Of a DNA stretch of 64,000 nucleotides, positions 52,311 through 60,311 are shown piece by piece. Source of the DNA: Streptomyces rugosispiralis (GTDB lineage Bacteria; Actinomycetota; Actinomycetes; Streptomycetales; Streptomycetaceae); NCBI RefSeq assembly GCF_024505145.1, contig NZ_JANIAA010000030.1, positions 62,001-126,000 on the forward strand, in the 5' to 3' direction. Below the pieces are notes generated by a model. It was not told the DNA's origin. It saw only the letters and a program-made list of their open reading frames with translations, and searched no databases. Positions within the stretch are counted from its first letter, which is position 1. Every line of letters begins with the position of its first letter. Position numbers and translations under genes: made by a program.

Positions 52311-52390
52311 TGCGATCCCGGGCGATCCCAGGCGCTCCCAGGCGCTCCCGCGCGATCCCAGGCGCTCCCGCGCGATCCCGGGCGCTCCCC
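52311..52390. repeat. eight tandem decamers
   Basis: Eight head-to-tail 10-bp units of the form C(G/A)(T/G/C)GCG(A/C)TCC directly after the terminator hairpin and about 75 bp upstream of the DMT transporter. The period is close to one helical turn, so a bound protein could line up on one face of the DNA. Confidence 0.8.
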
Positions 52391-52464
52391 CGGAAGGCGT
52401 AGCCTGGCCGAAGGTCCGAGGGAGCGCACCGTGACGAAGAAGCGCGAGCCCGGGAGTGGTGCCC

Positions 52465-53382
52465 ATGGCGTTGATTCTGCTGTCGATCATGTTTGCTCTG
52501 CTCGCGGCCGGCAGCAACGCACTCGGAACGGTGTTGCAGCGGCGCGCGGCGCTCACCGTTCCCGCGTCACGGTCATTGCGCCTCGGGCTGATCCGCGACC
52601 TCATGCACACTCCCGTTTGGTTCGGCGGAATGCTCGGCGTCATCTTCGCCGCCCTCTTTCAAGCGCTCGCCCTGGCCACCGGATCACTCGCCGCCGTACA
52701 GCCCATTTTCATTCTCGAGCTCCCCCTCGCCCTGGTGATCGGCGGAATGGTCTTTCATGTCGGACTGTCGCGGAGGGCATGGCTCTGTGTGGCCTGCGTC
52801 GTCGCCGGACTGGCTCTGGTCCTCCTCTCGCTGGCTCCCACCGGAGGGCGCGATCAGGTGCCCGGGATCTGGTGGCCGCCCGCGCTCGCGGTCACCGGCG
52901 GGATCGGTGCCGCCCTCGTGCTCACCGGTCTGCGGCGCCCCGCCGGTCTGATGCGGGCGGCCTCCCTCGCGGCGGCCGCGGCCGTGGGAAACGCCGTCAC
53001 CGCGGCATTGGTCAAGTCGGCCATGAACATCCTCTCCGCCCGGGGCGCCGTGGCCTTCTTCACCGCCTGGCAGACGTACAGCTTCGCGGCCATTGGCGCC
53101 TTCTCGCTGTTCCTGCTCGGCGTGGCCATGCAAGGGGGCCCGCTCATCGGCTCGCAGCCCGCGTTGACACTGGGCGACGCCTCGGTGAGCTTCTGTCTCG
53201 GTGTGACGCTCTACGGGGAGCAGCCCCGCACCGGATTCTGGCTCGTACCGGCGCTGATGGGACTGGGTGTGCTGCTCTACGGGATCTTCGGGCTGTCGCA
53301 CACCCGCTGCCTCGCCCAGTGCCTCGACCGGAGCCGGGATGAGGTCGATGCCATGGGACAGCCCGCCACGGCGCGCGGGTGA
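52465..53382 (+). CDS. DMT-family transporter
   Basis: A 305-residue, about ten-helix membrane protein: LILLSIMFALLAAGSNALGT, VWFGGMLGVIFAALFQALAL, LAAVQPIFILELPLALVIGG, WLCVACVVAGLALVLLSL, GAFSLFLLGVAMQGGPLIGS and LVPALMGLGVLLYGIFGL. It resembles the actinobacterial EamA/NIPA-like group rather than amino-acid exporters. ATG 52465 has GGGAG 8 nt upstream. Its 3' end overlaps a small ORF coupled to the GH65 gene, which suggests one transcript. Substrate unknown. Confidence 0.85.
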   Translation: MALILLSIMFALLAAGSNALGTVLQRRAALTVPASRSLRLGLIRDLMHTPVWFGGMLGVIFAALFQALALATGSLAAVQPIFILELPLALVIGGMVFHVGLSRRAWLCVACVVAGLALVLLSLAPTGGRDQVPGIWWPPALAVTGGIGAALVLTGLRRPAGLMRAASLAAAAAVGNAVTAALVKSAMNILSARGAVAFFTAWQTYSFAAIGAFSLFLLGVAMQGGPLIGSQPALTLGDASVSFCLGVTLYGEQPRTGFWLVPALMGLGVLLYGIFGLSHTRCLAQCLDRSRDEVDAMGQPATARG

Positions 53383-53482
53383 TATCGCCGATAGAATCGC
53401 CAATACGGCGAAGTGGGGCATCCTGGACACAACGCGCGGTGTGGCATCGGACCTCTACGAGCTGCTGGAGGGTCACAAGTGA
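53348..53482 (+). CDS. small hypothetical ORF coupled to the GH65 gene
   Basis: A 44-residue ORF whose stop overlaps the GH65 GTG start (GTGA, 53479-53482). The C-terminal 30 residues look protein-like (ADRIANTAKWGILD, then VASDLYELLEGHK), with normal codon bias, while the first residues overlap the end of the transporter in another frame. The start could be ATG 53348 or 53339. It may be a small protein, or the preserved end of a lost gene, for example a sugar-phosphate hydrolase that often precedes GH65 genes. I do not recognise a family. Confidence 0.4.
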   Translation: MPWDSPPRRAGDIADRIANTAKWGILDTTRGVASDLYELLEGHK

Positions 53483-55824
53483 TCAGCCACCATGCCTATG
53501 CCGTCGAGCCGTGGTGTCTGCGCGAGACCGAGCTCAACCTGGACGTACTGGCCCAGAGCGAATCCGTCTTCTCGGTGTCCAACGGGCATGTCGGCTGGCG
53601 CGGCAACCTCGACGAGGGCGAGCCGCACGCCCTGCCCGGCAGCTATCTCAACGGTGTGCACGAGCAGCATCCGCTGCCGTACGCGGAGGGCGGTTACGGC
53701 TTCCCAGAGTCCGGCCAGACGGTCATCAACGTGACCAACGGCAAGATCATCCGGCTGCTGGTCGACGACGAACCGTTCGACCTGCGCTACGGCCGGTTGC
53801 GCTCCCATGAGCGGGTGCTCGATCTGCGTACCGGACTACTACACCGCGTCTGCGAGTGGACCTCGCCGGTCGGCAAGACGGTCCGGGTGCGCTCCACCAG
53901 GATGATCTCCTTCAGCCAGCGCGCCATCGCCGCGATCGCCTACGAGGTGGAGCCGCTGGACGACCGGACGAACGTGGTCGTGCAGTCGGAACTCGTCGCC
54001 AATGAGCAACTGCCCACCCTCGGCGGCGATCCCCGGGTCGGCGCCGCCTTGGAGTCATGCCTGCAGCCCGAGGAGAACTTCGCGCTCGACCTGCGGCTGC
54101 GCCTGGTGCACCGTACGGCGGCGAGCGGGCAGCGGGTCGCGGCCGCGGCCGACCATGTGGTGCGGGGCCCCGGATCCACCCGTACCTCCGGCGAGAGCGC
54201 CGATGACGTGGGCCGCGTGACCGTCACCGCCGTGCTCGACCCCGGTGAGCGGCTGCGCATCGAGAAGTTCGTCGCGTACGGCTGGTCCGGATTCCGCTCG
54301 CTCCCGGCCGTCCGGGACCAGGTCGAGGCGGCGCTCAGCGGTGCGCGTAACACCGGCTGGCAGGGGCTGGTCGATCAGCAGCGCGAGTTCCTCGACGGCT
54401 TCTGGCACCACTCCGACATCGAGGTCGACGGCGACGCGGAGATCCAGCAGGCCGCGCGGTTCGCCCTGTTCCACGTCCTGCAAGCGGGCACCCGGGCCGA
54501 ACAGCGGGCGATCCCGGCCAAGGGCCTGACCGGCTCCGGCTACGACGGACACGCCTTCTGGGACACCGAGGCGTTCGTGCTGCCCCTGCTCACCTACGCC
54601 TCGCCGAACTGCGTCGCCGAGGCCCTGCACTGGCGGCGGAACACCCTGCCCGCGGCGCGGGAGCGCGCCCGGCAGCTCGGACTGCGCGGCGCGGCCTTCC
54701 CATGGCGCACGATCGACGGCGCGGAGTGCTCCGGATACTGGCCGGCCGGGACCGCGGCCTTCCACATCAACGCGGACATCGCCGCGGCCGCCGTGCGCTA
54801 CGTCCGGGCCAGCGGCGACACCGACTTCGAGCGGCGGACCGGGGTGGAACTGCTGGTGGAGACGGCCCGGCTGTGGCACTCGCTCGGCCATCACGACTCC
54901 GGGGGCCGCTTCCACCTCGACGGCGTCACCGGCCCCGACGAATACAGCGCGCTCGCGAACGACAACACGTACACCAACCTCATGGCGCGGGCGAATCTGC
55001 GAGCCGCCGCCGACGTGGCCGAGCGCCACATCACGGAGGCCGCGGCGCTGGGTGTCGACGAGGCGGAGACCGCCGCATGGCGTGATGCCGCCAGGGCGAT
55101 GTCCGTGCCGTACGTCGACGCGCTGGGCCTCCATGAGCAGTCGGCGGGCTACACCGGGCTCGACGTATGGGACTTCAAGGCCACACCACCCGAGCGCTAT
55201 CCCCTGATGCTCCACTTCCCGTACTTCGACCTGTACCGGAAGCAGGTGGTCAAACAGGCGGACCTGGTGCTGGCGATGTTCCTGTGCGGCGATGCCTTCG
55301 AACCCGACGAGAAGGCGCGGAACTTCGCCTACTACGAGCCGCTGACCGTCCGGGACTCCTCACTGTCGGCCTGTGTGCAGTGTGTGATGGCCGCCGAGGT
55401 GGGCCATCTGCGCCTGGCCTACGACTACTTGGGCGAGGCCGCGCTGATGGACCTGGCGGACCTGGAGAGGAACACCCGCGACGGCCTGCACATCGCCTCC
55501 CTCGCGGGCACCTGGATCGGCCTGGTCGCCGGCTTCGGCGGCCTGCGCGACCACGGGGACGTCCTGTACTTCGCGCCGCGGCTGCCCGAGAGCCTCCACC
55601 GGCTGGCCTTCTCACTGCGGGTCCGGCAGAGCTGTCTGCGGGTCGACATCACGGGTCAGCAGGTCACGTACCTGCTGAGGCAGGGCGACCCCATCCGGAT
55701 CAGCCACGGCGGCGAGCTCCTCACCCTCTCCGAGAACGCCCCGCTGACCCGCCCCCTCGACCCGCCCACCGCCCTCCCCGAGCCCGCCCAGCCGCCGGGC
55801 CGGCGACCGGCGCGACGCCGCTGA
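53479..55824 (+). CDS. glycoside hydrolase family 65 protein (maltose/trehalose/kojibiose phosphorylase type)
   Basis: A 781-residue GH65 enzyme: YAVEPWCLRETELNLDVLAQ, SESVFSVSNGHVGWRGNLDE, PGSYLNGVHE, GLTGSGYDGHAFWDTEAFVL (substrate loop), GAAFPWRTIDGAECSGYW, FHLDGVTGPDEYSALANDN with the general-acid Glu, HFPYFDLYRKQVVKQADLVL and GLHIASLAGTWIGLVAGFGG. These enzymes phosphorolyse alpha-glucosidic disaccharides to beta-glucose 1-phosphate. Length matches the family. GTG 53479 is coupled to the small upstream ORF. No beta-phosphoglucomutase is adjacent, which is unusual. The disaccharide preference cannot be fixed from sequence alone. Confidence 0.92.
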   Translation: MISHHAYAVEPWCLRETELNLDVLAQSESVFSVSNGHVGWRGNLDEGEPHALPGSYLNGVHEQHPLPYAEGGYGFPESGQTVINVTNGKIIRLLVDDEPFDLRYGRLRSHERVLDLRTGLLHRVCEWTSPVGKTVRVRSTRMISFSQRAIAAIAYEVEPLDDRTNVVVQSELVANEQLPTLGGDPRVGAALESCLQPEENFALDLRLRLVHRTAASGQRVAAAADHVVRGPGSTRTSGESADDVGRVTVTAVLDPGERLRIEKFVAYGWSGFRSLPAVRDQVEAALSGARNTGWQGLVDQQREFLDGFWHHSDIEVDGDAEIQQAARFALFHVLQAGTRAEQRAIPAKGLTGSGYDGHAFWDTEAFVLPLLTYASPNCVAEALHWRRNTLPAARERARQLGLRGAAFPWRTIDGAECSGYWPAGTAAFHINADIAAAAVRYVRASGDTDFERRTGVELLVETARLWHSLGHHDSGGRFHLDGVTGPDEYSALANDNTYTNLMARANLRAAADVAERHITEAAALGVDEAETAAWRDAARAMSVPYVDALGLHEQSAGYTGLDVWDFKATPPERYPLMLHFPYFDLYRKQVVKQADLVLAMFLCGDAFEPDEKARNFAYYEPLTVRDSSLSACVQCVMAAEVGHLRLAYDYLGEAALMDLADLERNTRDGLHIASLAGTWIGLVAGFGGLRDHGDVLYFAPRLPESLHRLAFSLRVRQSCLRVDITGQQVTYLLRQGDPIRISHGGELLTLSENAPLTRPLDPPTALPEPAQPPGRRPARRR

Positions 55825-55870
55825 GGTACGTCGTCGCGGCGCCGAGTTCGCACTCGCCACCGGGGACCGA

Positions 55871-56578
55871 TCACAAGGTGAGCAGTTCCTCGTGGAACCC
55901 GCCGAACCCCCGCCGCCGGTCGACGAGGTGGACCTCCAGGATCCAGTGGCAGCGGCGCCCGGTCCGGTCGGTGCGCCGCAGCGGTGTGCCGTTGCCGGGC
56001 GTGATGTACGACTCCACGTCCGCACCGTCGATCGTCTCGTGCGGGAACTCCCCGACCAGGTGCCCCGCGTGCCAGCCGCCCAGCTCCCAGCCGGCCTCGG
56101 CGGCCAGACGGCCGACCTCGGTGTGCAGCCGCTCACCGGTGATCTCCGGGTCGCCCTCGAAGATGCTCTTCCCGGCGGCGAACACCCTGGGCAGATCGTC
56201 CCGCAGCCGGTGCTTGACCGGGTCGTCGCCGAGGACGAACGTCCTTCCGAAGTCGGCCTCGTACTCTTCGAAGATCGGCCCGAAGTCGGCGAACGCGATG
56301 TCGTCCGCACCGATCACCCGGTCCGGCGGATTCTCCCGGTACGGCATGAGGGTGTTCGGCCCCGAGCGCACGATCCGCTTGTGCCAGTGCCGGGTCGTGC
56401 CGAACATCTCGTTCGCCAGGTCCCGGATCCGGTCGCTGACCGCCCGCTCCCCCTCCCCGGGCGCCACCAGCCCGCGCTCCTCGATCTCCGCGAAGAGCCG
56501 GGTGGCCTTCGCCTGGGCATCCACCAATCGCGCCGCGCGGGTGCGTTCGTCATCCGCCATGGAGCCGAACGTAGCCAT
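55871..56578 (-). CDS. M24 family metallopeptidase
   Basis: A 235-residue pita-bread-fold protein: RHWHKRIVRSGPNTLMPYRE, DIAFADFGPIFEEYEADFGR with the first metal Asp pair, GWHAGHLVGEFPHET with a His ligand, and RCHWILEVHLVDRRRGFGGF then FHEELL with Glu ligands. It lacks the N-terminal creatinase-like domain. May be an Xaa-Pro aminopeptidase-like enzyme. ATG 56578 is chosen since GGAAG lies 9 nt upstream; ATG 56560 has none. Divergent from the PNPOx-like gene with 47 bp between. Confidence 0.88.
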   Translation of the reverse strand: MATFGSMADDERTRAARLVDAQAKATRLFAEIEERGLVAPGEGERAVSDRIRDLANEMFGTTRHWHKRIVRSGPNTLMPYRENPPDRVIGADDIAFADFGPIFEEYEADFGRTFVLGDDPVKHRLRDDLPRVFAAGKSIFEGDPEITGERLHTEVGRLAAEAGWELGGWHAGHLVGEFPHETIDGADVESYITPGNGTPLRRTDRTGRRCHWILEVHLVDRRRGFGGFHEELLTL

Positions 56579-56625
56579 CTGGATCACTTCCGGCAACGCG
56601 GTGCTCGCGGGTAGGGTCCTGGCAT

Positions 56626-57291
56626 GTGAACGAGGCGATGCGCACCAGACTCCGGTCGATTCCGGTCTTCGCGAACGTACGGCCCACCGAGTTCCGTGAG
56701 ACGGGCCTCCCGGACAACCCTCTGCCGGTGATCGCGGAGTGGATTCTCGCGGCGGACGCGGCGGGGCAGCCGGAGCCGCACGCCATGAGTCTGTGCACGG
56801 TCGGCGCGTCGGGTGTGCCGTCGAGCCGGGTCCTGATCGTCAAGGACATCGACGACGACCGTCTGTACTTCGCGACACCGGCCGACAGCCGCAAGGGCCG
56901 CGAGATCGCGGCGAACGCGAACGTGTCGGCGCACTTCTACTGGCCGGCCGTCGGACGCCAGGTGCGGATCGTGGGCACCGCGGCGGGTCTGGACCGGGCC
57001 GCCTCGGAGTCCGACTTCGCCGACCGCGGCCGCGCGTCCCGCCTCGCCGCCCATCTGCACCGCCAGGGCCCGCTCGCCGACCGGCCCAGCGCACTGGCCG
57101 AGTTCGACCGTCTCGGCACGGCCCATCCGGACGACGTGCCGTGCCCGCCGAGCTGGACGCTGTACGCCATCTCCCCCACCGAGGTGGAGTTCTGGGAGGC
57201 GAGCGCCGACCGGGTGCACCACCGGGTGGCATACCGCAGGGACACCGGCGCAGGCTCGGGCGCCTGGCGCCATGAGCTGATGTGGCCCTGA
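56626..57291 (+). CDS. pyridoxamine 5'-phosphate oxidase-family protein (PdxH/PhzG-like)
   Basis: A 221-residue split-barrel flavoprotein: GQPEPHAMSLCTVGASGVPS, SRVLIVKDIDDDRLYFATPA, DSRKGREIAANANVSAHFYW, GRQVRIVGTAAGLDRAASES, and a C-terminal dimerisation part with VEFWEASADRVHHRVAYRR. Close to PdxH, which oxidises pyridoxamine/pyridoxine phosphate, and to the phenazine enzyme PhzG. GTG 56626 or ATG 56638 as start. No other vitamin B6 or phenazine genes are in the window, so a core PdxH role is uncertain. Confidence 0.88.
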   Translation: MNEAMRTRLRSIPVFANVRPTEFRETGLPDNPLPVIAEWILAADAAGQPEPHAMSLCTVGASGVPSSRVLIVKDIDDDRLYFATPADSRKGREIAANANVSAHFYWPAVGRQVRIVGTAAGLDRAASESDFADRGRASRLAAHLHRQGPLADRPSALAEFDRLGTAHPDDVPCPPSWTLYAISPTEVEFWEASADRVHHRVAYRRDTGAGSGAWRHELMWP

Positions 57292-57390
57292 GCCGCCACC
57301 GCGTGAGCCGCCCTTCGTTCTGCCCCGGAGGTGAGGCGGCCGCCACGCCCCCTCCCCCGGCCCATCGGCGGGATCGGCATGGGCGGGGGC

Positions 57391-57490
57391 GGCACCCTCG
57401 GGTGTACGGCAGCACCCTCGGGTGTACGGCGGCACCCTCGGGTGGGTGGCAGCACCCTCGGGTGGGTGGCAGCACCCTCGGGTGTACGGC
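57391..57490. repeat. five tandem 20-bp repeats with CACCC-TC-GGGTG arms
   Basis: Five 20-bp units of the form (G/A)GCACCCTCGGGTG followed by TAC or GGT and GGC, between two convergent genes. Each unit holds the near-palindrome CACCCTCGGGTG. The core resembles that of the array at 45065-45142. No spacers, so not CRISPR. Confidence 0.85.
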
Positions 57491-57506
57491 AGCACCCCAC
57501 CCGCGG

Positions 57507-58274
57507 CTACCCGCGGTCCAGTGACGCCCAGAAGCGGGTGAGAACCTCGGCGCCACGGCGCGGGTCGTGCGTCATCCACCAGTGGCCCAGCCCGTCGAGG
57601 ACCTCCACCCGGGCACCGGCCCGGCGCGCACCGCGGCGTCGCTGCTCGACGGTCCCGACCACGTGGTCCTCGGTGGCGAGCAACACGAGCCCCGGCCGCT
57701 GGGCCGCGTTCTCCAGGTCCCGGCCGAGTTCGTTCATCACCGATCGTGTGGCGGAGGTGTAGAGCGCGATCACGGCCCGGCCCATCGCCTCGTTCTGGCC
57801 CTCGGCGACCCGCTCGGCCACCGCCTCGCCCATCCCCCGCTCGACGAGCGTGGCGATCCGCCGCTCGAGGGGCGCGCCGAAGCGTTCGGCCACATCGGCC
57901 TCGCCGACCCCCGGTGTCTGCCATCGCCGGGCCAGCTCATGCCAGACGTGTTCGGGATCGTAGACCCCGATCGTGTCGCTGGCCCAGCTGCGCACGAGGT
58001 CCGGACGGCTCATCACCGCGTTGAGGACGTGTCCGCCGCCCCAGTCGTGGCCCACCAGGTCGACGGGCTCGGCGAAGCGTGTCAACTCGCCGATCAGCCA
58101 GTCGCGATACTCCCGTACGGTCGCCCCGAACCCGTCCGGCAGCGGTGCCCCGAACCCGGGCGGGGACAGCCGGACCAGATCGTCCGGAGCCGTACCGGCG
58201 GCCTCCAGTTCGGCGATCAGGAGATCCCAGACGGCCGCCGTCTCGGGGTTGCCGTGCACGAAGACCGCGGGCAT
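57507..58274 (-). CDS. alpha/beta hydrolase (haloalkane dehalogenase/epoxide hydrolase-like)
   Basis: A 255-residue alpha/beta hydrolase: FVHGNPETAAVWDLLIAELE, LSPPGFGAPLPDGFGATVRE, VDLVGHDWGGGHVLNAVMS with a GHDWGG nucleophile elbow (Asp as nucleophile, as in haloalkane dehalogenases and epoxide hydrolases), LVLLATEDHVVG and the His-containing LDGLGHWWMTHDP. The ATG overlaps the DUF1330 stop by one base (TGATG), so both come from one mRNA. Substrate unknown; epoxide or halide hydrolysis fits the Asp nucleophile. Confidence 0.9.
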   Translation of the reverse strand: MPAVFVHGNPETAAVWDLLIAELEAAGTAPDDLVRLSPPGFGAPLPDGFGATVREYRDWLIGELTRFAEPVDLVGHDWGGGHVLNAVMSRPDLVRSWASDTIGVYDPEHVWHELARRWQTPGVGEADVAERFGAPLERRIATLVERGMGEAVAERVAEGQNEAMGRAVIALYTSATRSVMNELGRDLENAAQRPGLVLLATEDHVVGTVEQRRRGARRAGARVEVLDGLGHWWMTHDPRRGAEVLTRFWASLDRG

Positions 58275-58651
58275 CAGGCCACCCCGCCCTGGAGCGGCAC
58301 GGTGGGCTGCAGGACCGATTCCACCAGCGCCTCGGCACGGAGATGGGCCGCCGCCCGGTAGTCGGGGTCACGGGCCATGTCGACGAACGCCCGGCGGCTG
58401 GGGTAGCGCACCAGGAGCACCGTGTCCCACGCCTGCCCGTCCTCGGCGACCAGGGCGCGACCGCCGTCCCCCAGGTACTCCACCCGCAGTCCGTACCGAT
58501 CGTGGATCTTCGAACCCAGCGCCTCGCTGTAGCGCTGGTAGCTCTCGCGGCCACCGTCCGGACGGAACCGCAGCAGGTTCAGCATCACCACGGGGCCGCC
58601 GGGGTCCTCGGCCAGCAGCGTGTCGAGGGCCCGCTCATCCATCTCGATCAT
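58274..58651 (-). CDS. DUF1330-type dabb-barrel protein
   Basis: A 125-residue protein with the ferredoxin-like alpha-beta barrel typical of DUF1330: GPVVMLNLLRFRPDGGRESY, RYSEALGSKIHDRYGLRVEY, WDTVLLVRYPSRRAFVDMAR, DPDYRAAAHLRAEALVESVL. ATG 58651 has an excellent AAGGAGG 5 nt upstream, so the long upstream extension of the frame is not used. First gene of an operon with the alpha/beta hydrolase. A matched inverted repeat lies 32 bp upstream. Confidence 0.9.
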   Translation of the reverse strand: MIEMDERALDTLLAEDPGGPVVMLNLLRFRPDGGRESYQRYSEALGSKIHDRYGLRVEYLGDGGRALVAEDGQAWDTVLLVRYPSRRAFVDMARDPDYRAAAHLRAEALVESVLQPTVPLQGGVA

Positions 58652-58682
58652 CAAAACCTCCTTCAGGATGAGGAGCAGCCTA

Positions 58683-58710
58683 TAAACTTGTTGGGTGACA
58701 CGCAAGTTAA
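58683..58710 (-). promoter_or_regulatory. operator-like inverted repeat upstream of DUF1330-hydrolase operon
   Basis: AACTTG and CAAGTT separated by 12 nt, extended on both sides to T(A/T)AACTTG and CAAGTTAA with one mismatch. It lies in an AT-rich island unlike the surrounding DNA. Form and spacing resemble sites bound by small winged-helix repressors such as HxlR or MarR types. It is 32 bp from the start codon at 58651, over the expected promoter. No such regulator gene is in the window. Confidence 0.55.
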
Positions 58711-58788
58711 TTGGGGCCGACCGAGCCGGAGCATCCGCCGTCCGCGCCATGCAGTGGAAATAAAAACGGGGCCAAGGCTTTCCCATCG

Positions 58789-58795
58789 GTTCACC
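58789..58795 (+). promoter_or_regulatory. PHO-box-like element
   Basis: GTTCACC, the core of the Streptomyces PhoP-binding direct repeat, stands 68 bp upstream of the alkaline phosphatase start. Following 11-nt steps are poorer matches (GACTGATGGTT, TGGGGTCCGTT). A phosphate-controlled gene is the expected place for such a site. Confidence 0.4.
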
Positions 58796-58862
58796 AATGA
58801 CTGATGGTTTGGGGTCCGTTGGCATCAACACCTGTCTCCTGACCCTTCAAGGAGTTGCTCCC

Positions 58863-60218
58863 ATGCACAGACCCTCCCGTCGTCACCTCACCCTCGCCAC
58901 GGCCACCCTCGTCGCCGCTGCCGCCGTGGCCGCCACCACCTCCGCCGGCGCCTTCGACAGCAAGGAGCAGGCCCGGAGCGCCATCAAGGGCGGGAAGGCG
59001 AAGAACGTCATCCTGCTGATCGGCGATGGCATGGGTGACTCGGAGATGACGCTGGCCCGTGACTACACCGTCGGGGCCGACGGCCGGCTGAACCTGGACA
59101 AGTTCCCGCTCACCGGCGCCTACACCACCTACGCGGTCCACGCCGACGGCACCCCGGACTACGTCACCGACTCCGCTGCCAGCGGCACCGGCTGGGCGAC
59201 CGGCCGCAAGACCGTCAACGGACGCATCTCCAAGACGCCGGGCACCGACAAGGCGGTCCCGACGATCCTGGAGCTCGCGCAGAAGAACGGGTACGCCACC
59301 GGCAGCGTCACCACCTCCGAGCTCACCGACGCCACCCCCGCGGTGCTCGCCTCCCACGCCACCGACCGTTCCTGCCAGGGCCCGGCCGACATGGCCAAGT
59401 GCCCCACCGACACGATCGCCGCGGGCGGCCCCGGCTCGATCGCCGAACAGTCCGTGAACCACAAGGTCGACGTCCTCCTCGGCGGCGGCAAGGCGCGGTT
59501 CGACCAGAAGGTCACCGACGGCACGTTCAAGGGCATGACCGTCACCGAGCAGGCGCGGAAGCTCGGCTACCAGGTCGTCACCGACGACGCGGGCATGAAG
59601 AGCGCCAAGCCCGGCAAGCCCGTGCTGGGCCTGTTCGCCTCCGGCAACGTTCCGGTGGAATGGACCGGCAAGGCGGCCGCGGTCGGCGGTACGGCCCCTC
59701 AGCGGTGTGCGACCTCCAACTCCGGCCGCCCGGCGGGCACGCCGAGCCTGGCCGACTCCGCCACCAAGGCGATCCAGCTGCTCGAGGCCAAGCAGAAGCA
59801 CTCCAAGAACGGCTTCTTCCTGCAGGTCGAGGGCGCCTCCATCGACAAGCAGGACCACGCGGCCGACCCGTGCGGCCAGATCGGCGAGACCGCCGCCTTC
59901 GACCGCGCGGTGAAGGTGGCCCGCGACTACGCCGCCAAGCACCCCGACACCCTCGTGGTCACCACCGCCGACCACGGCCACACCAGCCAGATCGTGCCGC
60001 TGGAGGCCACCCCGCCCGGTCTGTCCTCCACCCTCGTCACCGATGAGGGCCAGCAGCTCAAGGTCAACTACTCCACCAACACCCCGGGTCAGTCCCAGGA
60101 GCACACCGGCACCCAGGTGCGCATCGCCGCCCAGGGGCCCGAGGCGTACCGCGTCCTCGGCGTGACCGACCAGACCGACCTGTTCACCACCGTCCGCGAG
60201 GCCCTGCGCCTGCGCTGA
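58863..60218 (+). CDS. phoA: secreted alkaline phosphatase
   Basis: A 451-residue alkaline phosphatase of the PhoA fold. Signal peptide about residues 1-30 (RRHLTLATATLVAAAAVAAT, TSAGA cleavage). Metal and catalytic motifs: VILLIGDGMGDSEMTLARDY, YVTDSAASGTGWATG with the nucleophile Ser, FFLQVEGASIDKQDHAADP, VVTTADHGHTSQIVPLE and QEHTGTQVRI. It releases inorganic phosphate from esters outside the cell. AAGGAG lies 8 nt before ATG 58863. A PHO-box-like element upstream suggests phosphate-starvation control. A strong hairpin follows the gene. Confidence 0.93.
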   Translation: MHRPSRRHLTLATATLVAAAAVAATTSAGAFDSKEQARSAIKGGKAKNVILLIGDGMGDSEMTLARDYTVGADGRLNLDKFPLTGAYTTYAVHADGTPDYVTDSAASGTGWATGRKTVNGRISKTPGTDKAVPTILELAQKNGYATGSVTTSELTDATPAVLASHATDRSCQGPADMAKCPTDTIAAGGPGSIAEQSVNHKVDVLLGGGKARFDQKVTDGTFKGMTVTEQARKLGYQVVTDDAGMKSAKPGKPVLGLFASGNVPVEWTGKAAAVGGTAPQRCATSNSGRPAGTPSLADSATKAIQLLEAKQKHSKNGFFLQVEGASIDKQDHAADPCGQIGETAAFDRAVKVARDYAAKHPDTLVVTTADHGHTSQIVPLEATPPGLSSTLVTDEGQQLKVNYSTNTPGQSQEHTGTQVRIAAQGPEAYRVLGVTDQTDLFTTVREALRLR

Positions 60219-60226
60219 CCGCATAC

Positions 60227-60266
60227 GCCGAGGAGGGGATGCCCGCCACGACCTCCCCTCCTCGGC
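60227..60266. terminator. hairpin terminator between phoA and sensor kinase
   Basis: GCCGAGGAGGGGA and its exact complement (13 bp) with a 14-nt loop (60240-60253), starting 8 nt after the phoA stop and between two convergent genes. Confidence 0.75.
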
Positions 60267-60311
60267 ACTCCCGGCATACGCCGCGGCCCTCGCCCGCCGG
60301 CTCCGGGGATT

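Noticed and set aside
57391..57490. CRISPR-like repetition
   Set aside because: The units are contiguous 20-mers with no unique spacers and no cas genes nearby.
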